From contig JAWSVB010000005.1 of assembly GCA_033852135.1 (NCBI GenBank), positions 62,001 through 126,000 of the forward strand: a stretch of 64,000 nt of DNA, given 5' to 3'. Position 1 is the stretch's first letter, and each line of letters opens with the position of its first letter. Below are positions 52,822-61,728 of the stretch, piece after piece. The notes beneath the pieces were generated by a model that worked only from the letters and a program-made list of their open reading frames with translations, was not told the DNA's origin and did no database searches. The DNA is from QZLE01 sp033852135 (GTDB taxonomy: Bacteria; Pseudomonadota; Gammaproteobacteria; QZLD01). A program made the position numbers and the translations under genes.

Positions 52822-54180
52822 ATGAAAACATCTCAACTTTTTCCTATTTTATTTAGTGCATTCATTTTTGTGCCTACAATTGGGCAATGCTCTGATAGAC
52901 AAAGCTCTGATAGACAAAGTTCTTATAAGCAAAGCATGGATAGCCTCTCCTCCATATATAGTGACGCCATAGAAAGAGACCCTACCTTGCTACAAAAGCA
53001 ATCCTCTCTATTGGCAACCAAAGAGCTAATTCCCCAAGCTAAATCTCTGTTAATGCCTAGCGTTGCAGCAACGTCATCATATAGCCATGCAGATATAGAT
53101 AGCAAAACAAGTTCTGATTACAGAGTTGAAAGCACCACTTATGGAGTTAGCATAAAACAGCCACTGCTTAACCTAGGAGCATTCTCTCTGTGGAACCAAG
53201 CTGAAGCCAATATTTCTCAGGTAGAGCACGAACTACAATCAGCGCAGAATGAGCTAATAGCTCGTGTAACAAAAGCATATTTTGCGGCATTAACAGCTCA
53301 AGATGCGGTAGATTTTGCCGAAGCTGAAAAAAAATCAATTTTAAAACAGTTAGAACAAAGCAAAAAACGCCATGAGTATGGTCAAATTGCAGCTACAGGG
53401 GTATATGAGGCTCAGGCCAGATACGATTTAGTTATTGCCCAGCAGATCCAAGCACAGAACAACCTTTTAAGTAAGCTAGAGGCCTTACAAGAGATAACAG
53501 ATAGACCTGTTGGCAAATTACAGCCACTACAAGAGACCATCCCTTTACTCCAACCTACACCAAATAATGTTGAGGAGTGGAATGAGATAGCGATGCGTAG
53601 AAATCCGCAACTTCTATCACTTCTAGCATCAGAGAAGGCTGCTAAAGAAAACATATCATACAAAAAAAGCTCTCATTACCCTACTGTCGACCTAACCGGA
53701 GCTTTGCAGAAGTCTGAAACCGATGGGCTGCAAGAGAAAGATGAGAACACCAGTTCTATTGGAGTAAACCTATCAATCCCTCTTTTTGCAGGCGGAAGCA
53801 TCACTTCAACCGTGCGCGAAGCTCAATATAGATTTGACCAAACCCGTCATAGCGTTGAACAGGTACGCCGCTCCCTTACCAGACAAATCCGCGATGCATT
53901 TTGGGGTATTTCATCCAGCATTAGCCAGGTAAAGGCACTACAACAAGCGCTTAAGTCAAACGAGATCGCTTTAGAAGCAACTGAAGCTGGTTATGAAGTT
54001 GGTACCAGAACCATGGTCGACCTACTTAACGCTCAAACTGAACTACACCGCGCCAAACTAAACTTAAGAAATGCAAAATATAATCTAGTTATCAACCATA
54101 TCCTTTTACGCCAAGCTGCTGGAATTGTAAGTCCTGATGACGTAGCAAAAGTTAACAAACAGCTGAGCGCAGGCGGGTAA
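52822..54180 (+). CDS. tolC: TolC-family outer-membrane efflux/secretion channel
   Basis: A 452-aa outer membrane factor with a signal peptide (LFPILFSAFIFVPTIGQCS). Two repeated OEP units are evident: YSDAIERDPTLLQKQ with SYGVSIKQPLLNLG, and the second with LSIPLFAGGSITSTVREAQY and YEVGTRTMVDLLNAQTELH, as in TolC. It forms the outer-membrane channel of tripartite pumps or type I secretion. Near the mature start are 15-bp direct repeats giving SDRQS-SDRQS-SYKQS. No membrane-fusion or pump gene lies beside it; it probably serves several systems. Confidence 0.94.
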   Translation: MKTSQLFPILFSAFIFVPTIGQCSDRQSSDRQSSYKQSMDSLSSIYSDAIERDPTLLQKQSSLLATKELIPQAKSLLMPSVAATSSYSHADIDSKTSSDYRVESTTYGVSIKQPLLNLGAFSLWNQAEANISQVEHELQSAQNELIARVTKAYFAALTAQDAVDFAEAEKKSILKQLEQSKKRHEYGQIAATGVYEAQARYDLVIAQQIQAQNNLLSKLEALQEITDRPVGKLQPLQETIPLLQPTPNNVEEWNEIAMRRNPQLLSLLASEKAAKENISYKKSSHYPTVDLTGALQKSETDGLQEKDENTSSIGVNLSIPLFAGGSITSTVREAQYRFDQTRHSVEQVRRSLTRQIRDAFWGISSSISQVKALQQALKSNEIALEATEAGYEVGTRTMVDLLNAQTELHRAKLNLRNAKYNLVINHILLRQAAGIVSPDDVAKVNKQLSAGG

Positions 54181-54204
54181 TTTTACTCACTGGAGATCAC
54201 TAAG

Positions 54205-54729
54205 ATGATACGCAAGGTAAGGGTTGAAGACGCTGCAGCGATCTGCAATATCTATAACTACTACGTAGATGACACAATCATCACCTTTGAAGAGGAGTCA
54301 GTAGATATTGCAGAGATGGAAAACCGAATAAAGCAAATAGACGCTAACTTCCCTTGGTTTGTGTATTGCGATCAAAATAATGCTGAAAAAGTCTTAGGCT
54401 ATGCGTATGCCGCAAGCTGGAGGTCACGCAGCGCTTATAAATATTCGGTAGAAAGCTCCGTTTACATCGATAAAAACCATGCCGGCAAAGGGGTTGGCAC
54501 CAAACTATACCAAGAGCTTATCAACAAACTAGCAACCCTCGGATACCATGCTGTCATTGGTGGAATTGCTATCCCAAATGATAATAGTATCAAATTGCAC
54601 AAGAGGCTTGGTTTTGAAAAAGTTGCCCATTTTAACCAGGTGGGCAAAAAATTTGAGCAGTGGGTCGATGTCGAGTATTGGCAACTATTGCTCGACAAAC
54701 ATACACCACAAAAAATATCACCAGCCTAG
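54205..54729 (+). CDS. GNAT N-acetyltransferase (PAT/Bar-like)
   Basis: A 174-aa acetyltransferase of the phosphinothricin-acetyltransferase-like group, which acetylates amino groups on small amines or amino acids (often methionine sulfone or sulfoximine). Marks: IRKVRVEDAAAICNIYNYYV at the start, YAYAASWRSRSAYKYSVESSVYI, the acetyl-CoA loop HAGKGVGTKLYQEL and IPNDNSIKLHKRLGF near the end. It sits between tolC and tatD (5 bases before tatD). The natural substrate is not known. Confidence 0.9.
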   Translation: MIRKVRVEDAAAICNIYNYYVDDTIITFEEESVDIAEMENRIKQIDANFPWFVYCDQNNAEKVLGYAYAASWRSRSAYKYSVESSVYIDKNHAGKGVGTKLYQELINKLATLGYHAVIGGIAIPNDNSIKLHKRLGFEKVAHFNQVGKKFEQWVDVEYWQLLLDKHTPQKISPA

Positions 54730-54734
54730 CTATC

Positions 54735-55499
54735 ATGCTAATTGATTCCCACTGCCATATTGATTTACAACCGTTTGAAAACGATAGAGAGCAAGTAGTT
54801 AATGCCTGCTGCGCAGATGGGATAGAAGCCATAATTAATCCCGGTGTATCCAGCCATAACTGGGAGAAGATCCTCCATTTAGCTCAGCAATACCCTATGA
54901 TAAAACCCGCTATTGGATTACACCCCTGCTTCACCAATGAGCACCATAAACAAGATCTTACTCAGCTTGATGAGTTATTAGCCAAAGAGAAAAGTATTGT
55001 TGCCATCGGCGAGATTGGAATTGATCTTTTCATCAAAAACCAAGAGTTAGAAAAACAACAATGGTACTTCGCGGCACAACTAGATATAGCGCAAAAATAC
55101 AACCTGCCAATTATTATTCATGCACGTAAATCCCATGATCTAGTCCTAAAATCTATTCGCCAACACAAATTCACTTGTGGTGGAACTGCTCATGCATTTT
55201 CAGGAAGCCTGCAACAAGCAAAAGCCTTTATCGATCTTGGTTTCAAACTCGGGTTTGGGGGCACTATAACCTACGAGCGCGCTAGAAAAACTCGGCAGGT
55301 TTTGCAACAAATCCCACTTGAAAGCATAGTTCTTGAAACTGATGCGCCAGATATGCCCCCAGTAAATACTCAGGGCATAAGAAATACCCCAACAAATCTG
55401 CGCGGCATACTTAAATGCGCAGCAAAGTTATTAGATCTACCGACAGAACAACTGGAACAAATAACCACTGAAAACTGTAAACAGACTTTTTCAATATAG
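54735..55499 (+). CDS. tatD: TatD-family metal-dependent deoxyribonuclease
   Basis: A 254-aa TIM-barrel hydrolase. Metal-binding motifs: LIDSHCHIDL, GEIGIDLFI, IIIHARKSHD, TAHAFSGSL and LETDAPDMPP. TatD proteins are 3'-5' DNA exonucleases or nucleases of quality control. The ATG at 54735 is chosen because the family begins at IDSHCH; the reading from 54660 would overlap the GNAT gene. About 150 bases follow before tcdA. Confidence 0.94.
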   Translation: MLIDSHCHIDLQPFENDREQVVNACCADGIEAIINPGVSSHNWEKILHLAQQYPMIKPAIGLHPCFTNEHHKQDLTQLDELLAKEKSIVAIGEIGIDLFIKNQELEKQQWYFAAQLDIAQKYNLPIIIHARKSHDLVLKSIRQHKFTCGGTAHAFSGSLQQAKAFIDLGFKLGFGGTITYERARKTRQVLQQIPLESIVLETDAPDMPPVNTQGIRNTPTNLRGILKCAAKLLDLPTEQLEQITTENCKQTFSI

Positions 55500-55649
55500 A
55501 TTCGCTACAAAAACTCCTGGTTTTCAAATAACCAAAGCAATATCTATAAAAATTTCTCCGCAACAAGCACCACTTCACTGCCCATACCGATAAAAAATTC
55601 GCCACAAATAAGTTACAATTCAGCAAAACTGTATTTATCGAGAATAGCT

Positions 55650-56369
55650 ATGCAAGATTTTCTAGAAAGAACCCATATCCTCGTTGGAGACGAAGGACTA
55701 AAAAAGTTAAAAGACGCAAATGTTTTTATTGCAGGACTAGGTGGTGTTGGAGCCTACGTCGTAGAAGGGCTGGTTCGCGCTGGAGTTGGCAGCCTCACAA
55801 TAGTTGATAATGATGTAGTTAATCTCTCTAATATCAATCGACAACTACCGGCGCTCAACTCAACCATTGGGCAAACAAAAACCGGTATCATGGAATCTAG
55901 AGTTAAAGATATAAATCCTAACTGCAATCTCACCGTAATCGCCGATTTTTTACGCAATGAAAATTTAGATAGTTATCTGCAAGCTCAAAGCTATGATTAC
56001 GTCGCAGATTGTATCGATACCTTAAACAGCAAGGTTGGTTTAATCGAAGTCGCATTCAACCTTGGGATAAAAGTCATATCCAGCATGGGAGCTGGTGGCA
56101 AGCTTGACCCAACAAGAATTGAGGTAGCAGATCTATTCAATACCCGCGAATGTCCACTAGCAAGAATGATGCGTAGCAGGCTGCGCCGACGTGGGATTGA
56201 TAAAGGGGTGAAAGCAGTATTCTCTTCCGAAACTCCAAAAAAACCACTTCCTCCCGAGCCAACTGAATCAGGGAGACCAAGGTCAGTTGTTGGCTCCATC
56301 AGTTTCATCCCCTCTATTTTTGGCCTCACCATGGCTGGAGTGATTATCAACGACATCCTCGAGCAATAA
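55650..56369 (+). CDS. tcdA: tRNA threonylcarbamoyladenosine dehydratase TcdA
   Basis: A 239-aa E1-like enzyme that cyclises t6A to ct6A at position 37 of ANN-decoding tRNAs, using ATP. Marks: FIAGLGGVGAYVVEGLVRAG (ATP loop), VDNDVVNLSNINRQ, ADCIDTLNSKVGLI, SSMGAGGKLDPTRIEVADL and TRECPLARMMRSRLRRRG. The final part matches TcdA rather than ThiF or MoeB, which carry a Cys4 zinc site not seen here. It precedes the peptidase gene on the same strand. Confidence 0.93.
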   Translation: MQDFLERTHILVGDEGLKKLKDANVFIAGLGGVGAYVVEGLVRAGVGSLTIVDNDVVNLSNINRQLPALNSTIGQTKTGIMESRVKDINPNCNLTVIADFLRNENLDSYLQAQSYDYVADCIDTLNSKVGLIEVAFNLGIKVISSMGAGGKLDPTRIEVADLFNTRECPLARMMRSRLRRRGIDKGVKAVFSSETPKKPLPPEPTESGRPRSVVGSISFIPSIFGLTMAGVIINDILEQ

Positions 56370-56449
56370 ACAGATATTTTATGTCGATAAAATAAGCTAA
56401 TATTACCCCTATTCAACATGTATCACGGACAAATAAATAGGGAATAAAA

Positions 56450-57766
56450 ATGGGTAGCGAAATAGATTATAACCACACCAATAAACTCCTAAACTTTATC
56501 GATAGCAGCCCAAGTCCATGGCATGCATGTAGCAAAATAGCCGAAGGGCTAAAACAAGCCAGCTTCACCCAACTGCATGAACAAAATAAGTGGAACCTCA
56601 AGCCTGGCAATGGATACTATGTAATCCGCGACGACTCATCCCTAATCGCATTCTTTGTTGGTAATAAACCTCTGCAAGAGAGTGGCTTTCGCTGTGTTGG
56701 TGCTCATGTAGATTCACCATCTTTACGAGTAAAACCCAACCCTATTGAGAACAAAGGTGGCATAACCCGTATAGGAGTTGAAACCTATGGCGGGGCAATA
56801 CTAGCAACATTTACCGATCGAGATCTCAGTCTGGCTGGCAGAGTTGTCTATCGCGATAAAAGCAACTGGTTAGGCAGCAGTTCTAAATTAGTTGATTTTA
56901 AAGTTCCACTGGTGCGTATTCCAAATTTAGCCATCCATATGAACCGCGAAGTAAATGAGAAGGGACTAAAGCTCGACAAGCAAAATGAACTGCCTTTGAT
57001 ACTTGGCAATGTCAGCTCTAACTTACCGGAGCAAGATCAGTTCAAACAGATGTTATCCGCAGAAACTCAGATTGAAGTAGATAATATTATATCTTGGGAA
57101 CTGTCAGTTTATGACACTCAAAAAGCGACGTTATATGGTGCGAACAAAGAGTTTTTCGCTTCCAGGCAGATTGACAACCTCGCATCATGCCATGCTGCAG
57201 TTTCTGCACTCATAGCGAAAAAAACTATCCCAACATCAACTAATGTTTGTGCCTTTTTTGACCACGAAGAGGTTGGCAGCAACTCAACCAAAGGTGCTGA
57301 TAGCAGTTTTATTGGCGATATCTTAGAGCGCATCGCAACTAGCATGAAGTGCCACGGTGAGGATTATAAAAGAGCACTGGCACAAAGTTTTATTATTAGT
57401 GCTGATATGTCACATGCATATCACCCGAGTTTTGCACAATTTTATGATGAGAATCATAAAATAATGGTTAATGCAGGGCCCGCGATCAAAATCAACGCCA
57501 ACCAGCGATATACATCAAACGCCATCACTGAAGCGTTCTTTATCCAGCTATGTGAAAAAGCTGGTGTACCATATCAAAAGTACGTGCATCGCAGCAATCT
57601 GCCGTGTGGTAGCACTATCGGCCCAATGGTTGCAGCACAGCTAGGGATTAAATCGGTAGATATTGGCAATGCAATGTGGTCGATGCATAGTATCCGTGAA
57701 AGCGCGGGCGTAATTGATCACAACTATATCATCAGCGTAATGGAAGAGTTTTTCTCCCCAAGATAG
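56450..57766 (+). CDS. apeB: M18 family aminopeptidase
   Basis: A 438-aa zinc aminopeptidase of the ApeB/aspartyl-aminopeptidase class. Marks: FIDSSPSPWHACSKIAEGLK at the start, CVGAHVDSPSLRVKPNP (first metal His/Asp), FFDHEEVGSNSTKGADSSF (Glu base and ligand) and SADMSHAYHPSFA (C-terminal His). Cytoplasmic, probably removing N-terminal acidic or neutral residues from peptides. birA follows after 9 bases on the same strand. Confidence 0.95.
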   Translation: MGSEIDYNHTNKLLNFIDSSPSPWHACSKIAEGLKQASFTQLHEQNKWNLKPGNGYYVIRDDSSLIAFFVGNKPLQESGFRCVGAHVDSPSLRVKPNPIENKGGITRIGVETYGGAILATFTDRDLSLAGRVVYRDKSNWLGSSSKLVDFKVPLVRIPNLAIHMNREVNEKGLKLDKQNELPLILGNVSSNLPEQDQFKQMLSAETQIEVDNIISWELSVYDTQKATLYGANKEFFASRQIDNLASCHAAVSALIAKKTIPTSTNVCAFFDHEEVGSNSTKGADSSFIGDILERIATSMKCHGEDYKRALAQSFIISADMSHAYHPSFAQFYDENHKIMVNAGPAIKINANQRYTSNAITEAFFIQLCEKAGVPYQKYVHRSNLPCGSTIGPMVAAQLGIKSVDIGNAMWSMHSIRESAGVIDHNYIISVMEEFFSPR

Positions 57767-57775
57767 ATAAATAAA

Positions 57776-58753
57776 ATGAGCAACTACAGCAAAATCATTC
57801 AGCTACTAAACGACAAGCAATATCACACTGGCACAGCTATTGGTGAAAGCTTGAATATTGGGCGCAGTGCGGTTTGGAAAAGCATCGAACAACTGCGACA
57901 GTTTGGGGTTGAAATTGAATCTGCCGGGCGTAAAGGCTATCGCCTAATTCATGACATAGAGTTACTCAATGAAGAGAGAATTCGCAGCTGTTTCAGCACA
58001 TCCAATCAATCCTTATTTGATAAGATAGAAATTTGCGAATCGATCGAATCAACTAATACCTATCTAATGCAGGCAGCTCGCAACCACACCAAAGGCAATA
58101 CAGCTTGTTTAGCCGAGCTACAAACTGGAGGGAAAGGGCGCAACGGCAGAAGCTGGATCAGCTCTTTTGCATCCAATATTGCACTATCACTTTTGTGGCG
58201 CTTTGAAACCTTACCTGGTGGCCTTTCTGGATTAAGCCTTGTTGTTGGCATCGCTCTTTGTAAGGCGTGTGAACAAATTGGCATCACTAACACCAAGTTG
58301 AAGTGGCCAAATGATATCTATTGGAACGAACGAAAACTGGGAGGGATCCTAATAGAGATCCAAGGGGAACCTTGGGGGCCATGTAATGTAGTTATCGGAG
58401 TTGGTATTAACGTAAATCTTGCCAAGGAGTTTGCAACTGAGATCGACCAACCATGGGTTGATTGTAATGAGATACTTACAACAAAGCAGGTCTCAAGAAA
58501 TCACTTAGCTGCAACAGTTATGGAAAATATTGCGCTGCTGCTACAACAATTTCAAGAGCAAGGGTTCGAACCATTTACCCAAGAGTGGCCGCAATACGAT
58601 ATACTTTTTAATCAAGCAGTTAACGTACATCTTCCGGATAAAACTGAGGCTGGAACAGCTATTGGAATCAATAGCGATGGAGCTCTTCTAGTTGAGATAG
58701 ATGGTAAACAGCGCCCTTTCTATTCCGGTGATGCCACCCTTCGAAAACGCTAA
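57776..58753 (+). CDS. birA: Biotin-protein ligase / biotin operon repressor BirA
   Basis: A 325-aa two-function protein. The N-terminal winged HTH (HTGTAIGESLNIGRSAVWKS then FGVEIESAGRKGYRLI) binds DNA; the catalytic core has GGKGRNGRSWISSFASNIALS (biotinoyl-AMP loop, here GKGRNGR), LKWPNDIYWNERKLGGILIE and GVGINVN. It attaches biotin to carboxylase subunits and, with biotinoyl-AMP bound, represses biotin genes. The presence of the HTH suggests that bio genes in this organism, perhaps bioA here, are under its control. Convergent with prmC. Confidence 0.96.
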   Translation: MSNYSKIIQLLNDKQYHTGTAIGESLNIGRSAVWKSIEQLRQFGVEIESAGRKGYRLIHDIELLNEERIRSCFSTSNQSLFDKIEICESIESTNTYLMQAARNHTKGNTACLAELQTGGKGRNGRSWISSFASNIALSLLWRFETLPGGLSGLSLVVGIALCKACEQIGITNTKLKWPNDIYWNERKLGGILIEIQGEPWGPCNVVIGVGINVNLAKEFATEIDQPWVDCNEILTTKQVSRNHLAATVMENIALLLQQFQEQGFEPFTQEWPQYDILFNQAVNVHLPDKTEAGTAIGINSDGALLVEIDGKQRPFYSGDATLRKR

Positions 58754-58757
58754 CTTG

Positions 58758-59603
58758 CTAACTTAATATTTGCCCGACTGTTACCCGGTCATGCCCTTGC
58801 AAATCAGGTAAAGTCTCAACTTTGCCATATCCAGCTTCAGTAAATAGCTGCCTAACTGCTTCACCTTGATTATAGCCATGCTCAACCGCAAGGGTTCCTG
58901 CTGGTTTAAGGTGTTTTATTGCTTGCGCAGTGATCTCTCTAATATCATCTAACCCATCTTTTCCCGATGCTAAAGCAGAGTTTGGCTCAAAACGTACATC
59001 GCCTTGAGATAAGTGGATATCATCCTCTTCAATATAGGGCGGGTTTGAAACTATAAGGTCAAAACAAACTGTCGTGGAAGAAAGAGGGGCAAGCCAACTG
59101 CCAGCGTAAAACTCAATATTATTAACCCCCAAAGAGTGTGCATTGCGCTTAGCCACTACCAATGCATCTTCACTTAGATCCACAGCACAAACCTGTGATT
59201 TAGCAAACTCGCGCGCTAAGGCAATTGCCAAGATACCAGAACCTGTACCCAGATCCGCAATACTTAGTTTATCTTCTGGGGCAAATCGCTGCAGAGCAAA
59301 CTCAACCAACAGTTCAGTTTCAGGGCGCGGAATCAAAGTGGCAGGTGTTACCTCCACCGTAAAATCCCAAAAATCACGCCTACCAAGAATATAAGCGATC
59401 GGCTCCCCTTGCTGACGCAAATGCAATAGTTTTTGCGCTTGCTGTAACTCATCTGCAGAGAGCTCTTTTTCCGGCCAGGTATATAGATAACCTCGATCTT
59501 TGTTTAAAACCGAAAGAAGTAGAACCTCACCATCAAGCTTGGGGCTGGCAGAAACTGACTTTAGGATATCAGCACCGTAACCAATAAACTCAGCAATTTT
59601 CAT
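58758..59603 (-). CDS. prmC: Release factor glutamine methyltransferase
   Basis: A 281-aa HemK/PrmC enzyme that methylates the GGQ glutamine of RF1 and RF2. The N-terminal helical domain is followed by FWDFTVEVTPATLIPRPETELLVE, the SAM loop ADLGTGSGILAIAL and the catalytic DLIVSNPPYIEEDD. The usual partner prfA is not adjacent. Directly upstream on the same strand, 74 bases away, is the Trm112-like gene, an arrangement that recalls the eukaryotic Mtq2-Trm112 complex. It is convergent with birA (4 bases between stops). Confidence 0.96.
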   Translation of the reverse strand: MKIAEFIGYGADILKSVSASPKLDGEVLLLSVLNKDRGYLYTWPEKELSADELQQAQKLLHLRQQGEPIAYILGRRDFWDFTVEVTPATLIPRPETELLVEFALQRFAPEDKLSIADLGTGSGILAIALAREFAKSQVCAVDLSEDALVVAKRNAHSLGVNNIEFYAGSWLAPLSSTTVCFDLIVSNPPYIEEDDIHLSQGDVRFEPNSALASGKDGLDDIREITAQAIKHLKPAGTLAVEHGYNQGEAVRQLFTEAGYGKVETLPDLQGHDRVTVGQILS

Positions 59604-59677
59604 TAACTATGCAATCCCTAAACAAAAGGTACTAATGAAGTTTAATCTTATAATAATCAGGCCTATAAAAGCCCAAC

Positions 59678-59950
59678 TTATAAAATCTTGGAATCTAGCT
59701 GATCTGCAGCTATCCCTTTTTGCTGAATCATCACCGGAATATCATCATCAATACGATAGATTGTCGCATGATCCTTGGTGATTAAAGCTGCAGCCAATGG
59801 CTCATCAACCTTTGTCTCATCACAGTACTGAACCTCGCCTGCAGCAACCTTCTGGTTCAAAGCAGCCAAAGCCTCAGTCTTCATAATCTCTACTGGAATC
59901 TTCGTCTGTGGGCAACACAAAATATCTAATAGCTTTTTGTTGATTGACAT
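59678..59950 (-). CDS. Trm112/YcaR-family small protein
   Basis: A 90-aa protein of the Trm112/UPF0434 (YcaR) type: KKLLDILCCPQTK at the start and HATIYRIDDDIPVMI at the end. Length is about 30 residues above YcaR, with a longer middle. The zinc pair of the family (CPxC) is CPQT, so one Cys is missing; others are in LCCP and YCDE. In Archaea and eukaryotes Trm112 activates SAM methyltransferases, among them the PrmC counterpart Mtq2. Its placement next to prmC suggests the same, but that is inference. Confidence 0.85.
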   Translation of the reverse strand: MSINKKLLDILCCPQTKIPVEIMKTEALAALNQKVAAGEVQYCDETKVDEPLAAALITKDHATIYRIDDDIPVMIQQKGIAADQLDSKIL

Positions 59951-60289
59951 AATATAGCTCCTGAAAGATGTGATATTAGAAAAATGGCCGTATTAAAGCA
60001 AATATAAAAACAAAACCTCTTCAAGAAGTAATATCTCCATACCGCACCCCCTACGGATTGTGAAGAAGTTTTCAAAACAAAACAAATCAATATCACAAAA
60101 CGTGAATTATTCCACGAAGCACCATTTATCTACCTTGCGATCTGCCATATATCAGCTTGAATTAATATTATAGGTACGCGATTCAAGCTAAAGAAAATTT
60201 AAACATGTGTCGCTATAACTGAAGAACGGAATAAAAAACTATGTTCTATAAAAATAACAACACGAACATACAATAGGTGCGAAATAACA
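59951..60289. other. Intergenic region before clpX
   Basis: A 339-bp AT-rich divergent spacer. An inverted repeat AGCTTGAAT (60154-60162)/ATTCAAGCT (60181-60189) lies about 100 bases before the clpX ATG. A near-palindrome CGTGAATTATTCCACG is at about 60102-60117. No good promoter hexamers or small gene could be supported. Confidence 0.5.
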
Positions 60290-61558
60290 ATGACAAAAAA
60301 AAGACACCAAGAAAAAGATAAAAATTTACGCTGCTCATTCTGTGGAAGAGATCAATCTGTAGTTGGATCTTTAGTTGCAGGCCCATCAGTCTTTATCTGC
60401 CATGACTGCATCTCACAATGCGCTGATCTAGTATTCGAGAACTTTGCCGACGAGCTATCTCCGAAAATTTCCCAACTACAAAAACCCAAAGAGACACATG
60501 CCTATTTAGATAGATATATAACCGGGCAACACCAAGCTAAAAAAGTACTCTCAGTAGCAGTTTATAACCACTATAAAAGGCTGGTATACCAAAATAGCCG
60601 GGAAGATACAGCAATCGCTAAAAGCAATATTTTAATGATTGGGCCTACAGGTTCAGGCAAAACTTTGATTGCAGAAACACTAGCAAAAGAGTTGGATGTG
60701 CCATTTACCATCGTTGATGCAACCACCCTTACAGAAGCTGGTTATGTTGGCGAAGATATTGAGAGCGTATTGCAAAAACTGCTATCTAACTGCGACTACG
60801 ATGTAGAACGTGCTGAGCAAGGGATAGTTTATATAGATGAAATCGATAAACTTTCAAAAAGAACTGACACCCAACACTCTGGAAGAGATGTATCTGGAGA
60901 AGGTGTACAACAAGCACTTCTAAAAATGATCGAAGGTAGCGTGGTAAGTGTTCCTCTTAAAGGGGGAGGAAGAAAGCAGAGCCACCAAGAAACAGTAAAA
61001 ATAAATACCGAAAACATCCTCTTTATTTGTGGAGGAGCATTTGCTGGATTAGATAAAATTGTTGAGCAAAGAGGTGATAAATCTGGCCTCGGCTTCACCG
61101 CCAGCATAAAAAACATCTCCTCCAACAAGAAATTTGCCGCAAAATTATCCGGATTAGAAACCCAGGATCTAATCAGTTTTGGTTTAATACCAGAATTTGT
61201 TGGCCGACTATCAATCTCTGCGGTTTTAGATGAGCTGGATGCACATGACCTTATAGAGGTGATGACCCAGCCACAAAATGCAATTTTAAAGCAATATCAA
61301 TATATGTTCTCACTGGAAAACTGCGAGCTTGCATTTACCCCTGAAGCACTCGAAGCAATTGCAAACATAGCTATCAAAAAGGGCACTGGTGCCAGAGGGT
61401 TGCGCACAATCGTAGAAAACCTACTGCTTGAGACCATGTACGACCTACCATCAATGGAAGACGTATATAAAATAGTTATTGATAAAGATGTTGTCCTTGG
61501 TATTGAATCTCCACATCAATACCATTATGAAAAGCGTATGGTACAAGGCTACGACTAG
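60290..61558 (+). CDS. clpX: ATP-dependent Clp protease ATP-binding subunit ClpX
   Basis: A 422-aa AAA+ unfoldase. The N-terminal zinc domain is CSFCGRDQ with CHDCISQC; Walker A is GPTGSGKTLIAET, pore loop AGYVGEDIESVL, Walker B VYIDEIDKLSK, and the ClpP-contact loop is SGLGFTAS (LGF in place of IGF). Arg finger region FVGRLSISAVLDEL and a C-terminal small domain are present. Unlike the usual tig-clpP-clpX-lon order, no clpP is nearby, so this may be a second, stand-alone ClpX working without ClpP or with a distant one. It is followed by its own terminator. Confidence 0.92.
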   Translation: MTKKRHQEKDKNLRCSFCGRDQSVVGSLVAGPSVFICHDCISQCADLVFENFADELSPKISQLQKPKETHAYLDRYITGQHQAKKVLSVAVYNHYKRLVYQNSREDTAIAKSNILMIGPTGSGKTLIAETLAKELDVPFTIVDATTLTEAGYVGEDIESVLQKLLSNCDYDVERAEQGIVYIDEIDKLSKRTDTQHSGRDVSGEGVQQALLKMIEGSVVSVPLKGGGRKQSHQETVKINTENILFICGGAFAGLDKIVEQRGDKSGLGFTASIKNISSNKKFAAKLSGLETQDLISFGLIPEFVGRLSISAVLDELDAHDLIEVMTQPQNAILKQYQYMFSLENCELAFTPEALEAIANIAIKKGTGARGLRTIVENLLLETMYDLPSMEDVYKIVIDKDVVLGIESPHQYHYEKRMVQGYD

Positions 61559-61589
61559 CCCTATAACAACCGCTTTTTCTTTTAATACA

Positions 61590-61616
61590 GGGGTATCACT
61601 ATGTTACCCCTTTTTT
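61590..61616 (+). terminator. Intrinsic terminator of clpX
   Basis: GGGGTA (61590-61595) pairs with TACCCC (61605-61610), followed by six T, 32 bases after the clpX stop. Confidence 0.85.
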
Positions 61617-61728
61617 CTATTGCCTAGCACAACACTAATCTGCTATTTTGTGATGTACTTAAGTTCAAGCTACTTATGGCATGAGCTGCTTATTTCAATC
61701 TATTTTCCATGGGAAATGCAAGACCACA

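Noticed and set aside
60102..60189. Heat-shock (sigma32) promoter for clpX
   Set aside because: CTTGAA is present at 60156 but no CCCCAT-like -10 stands at the right distance.
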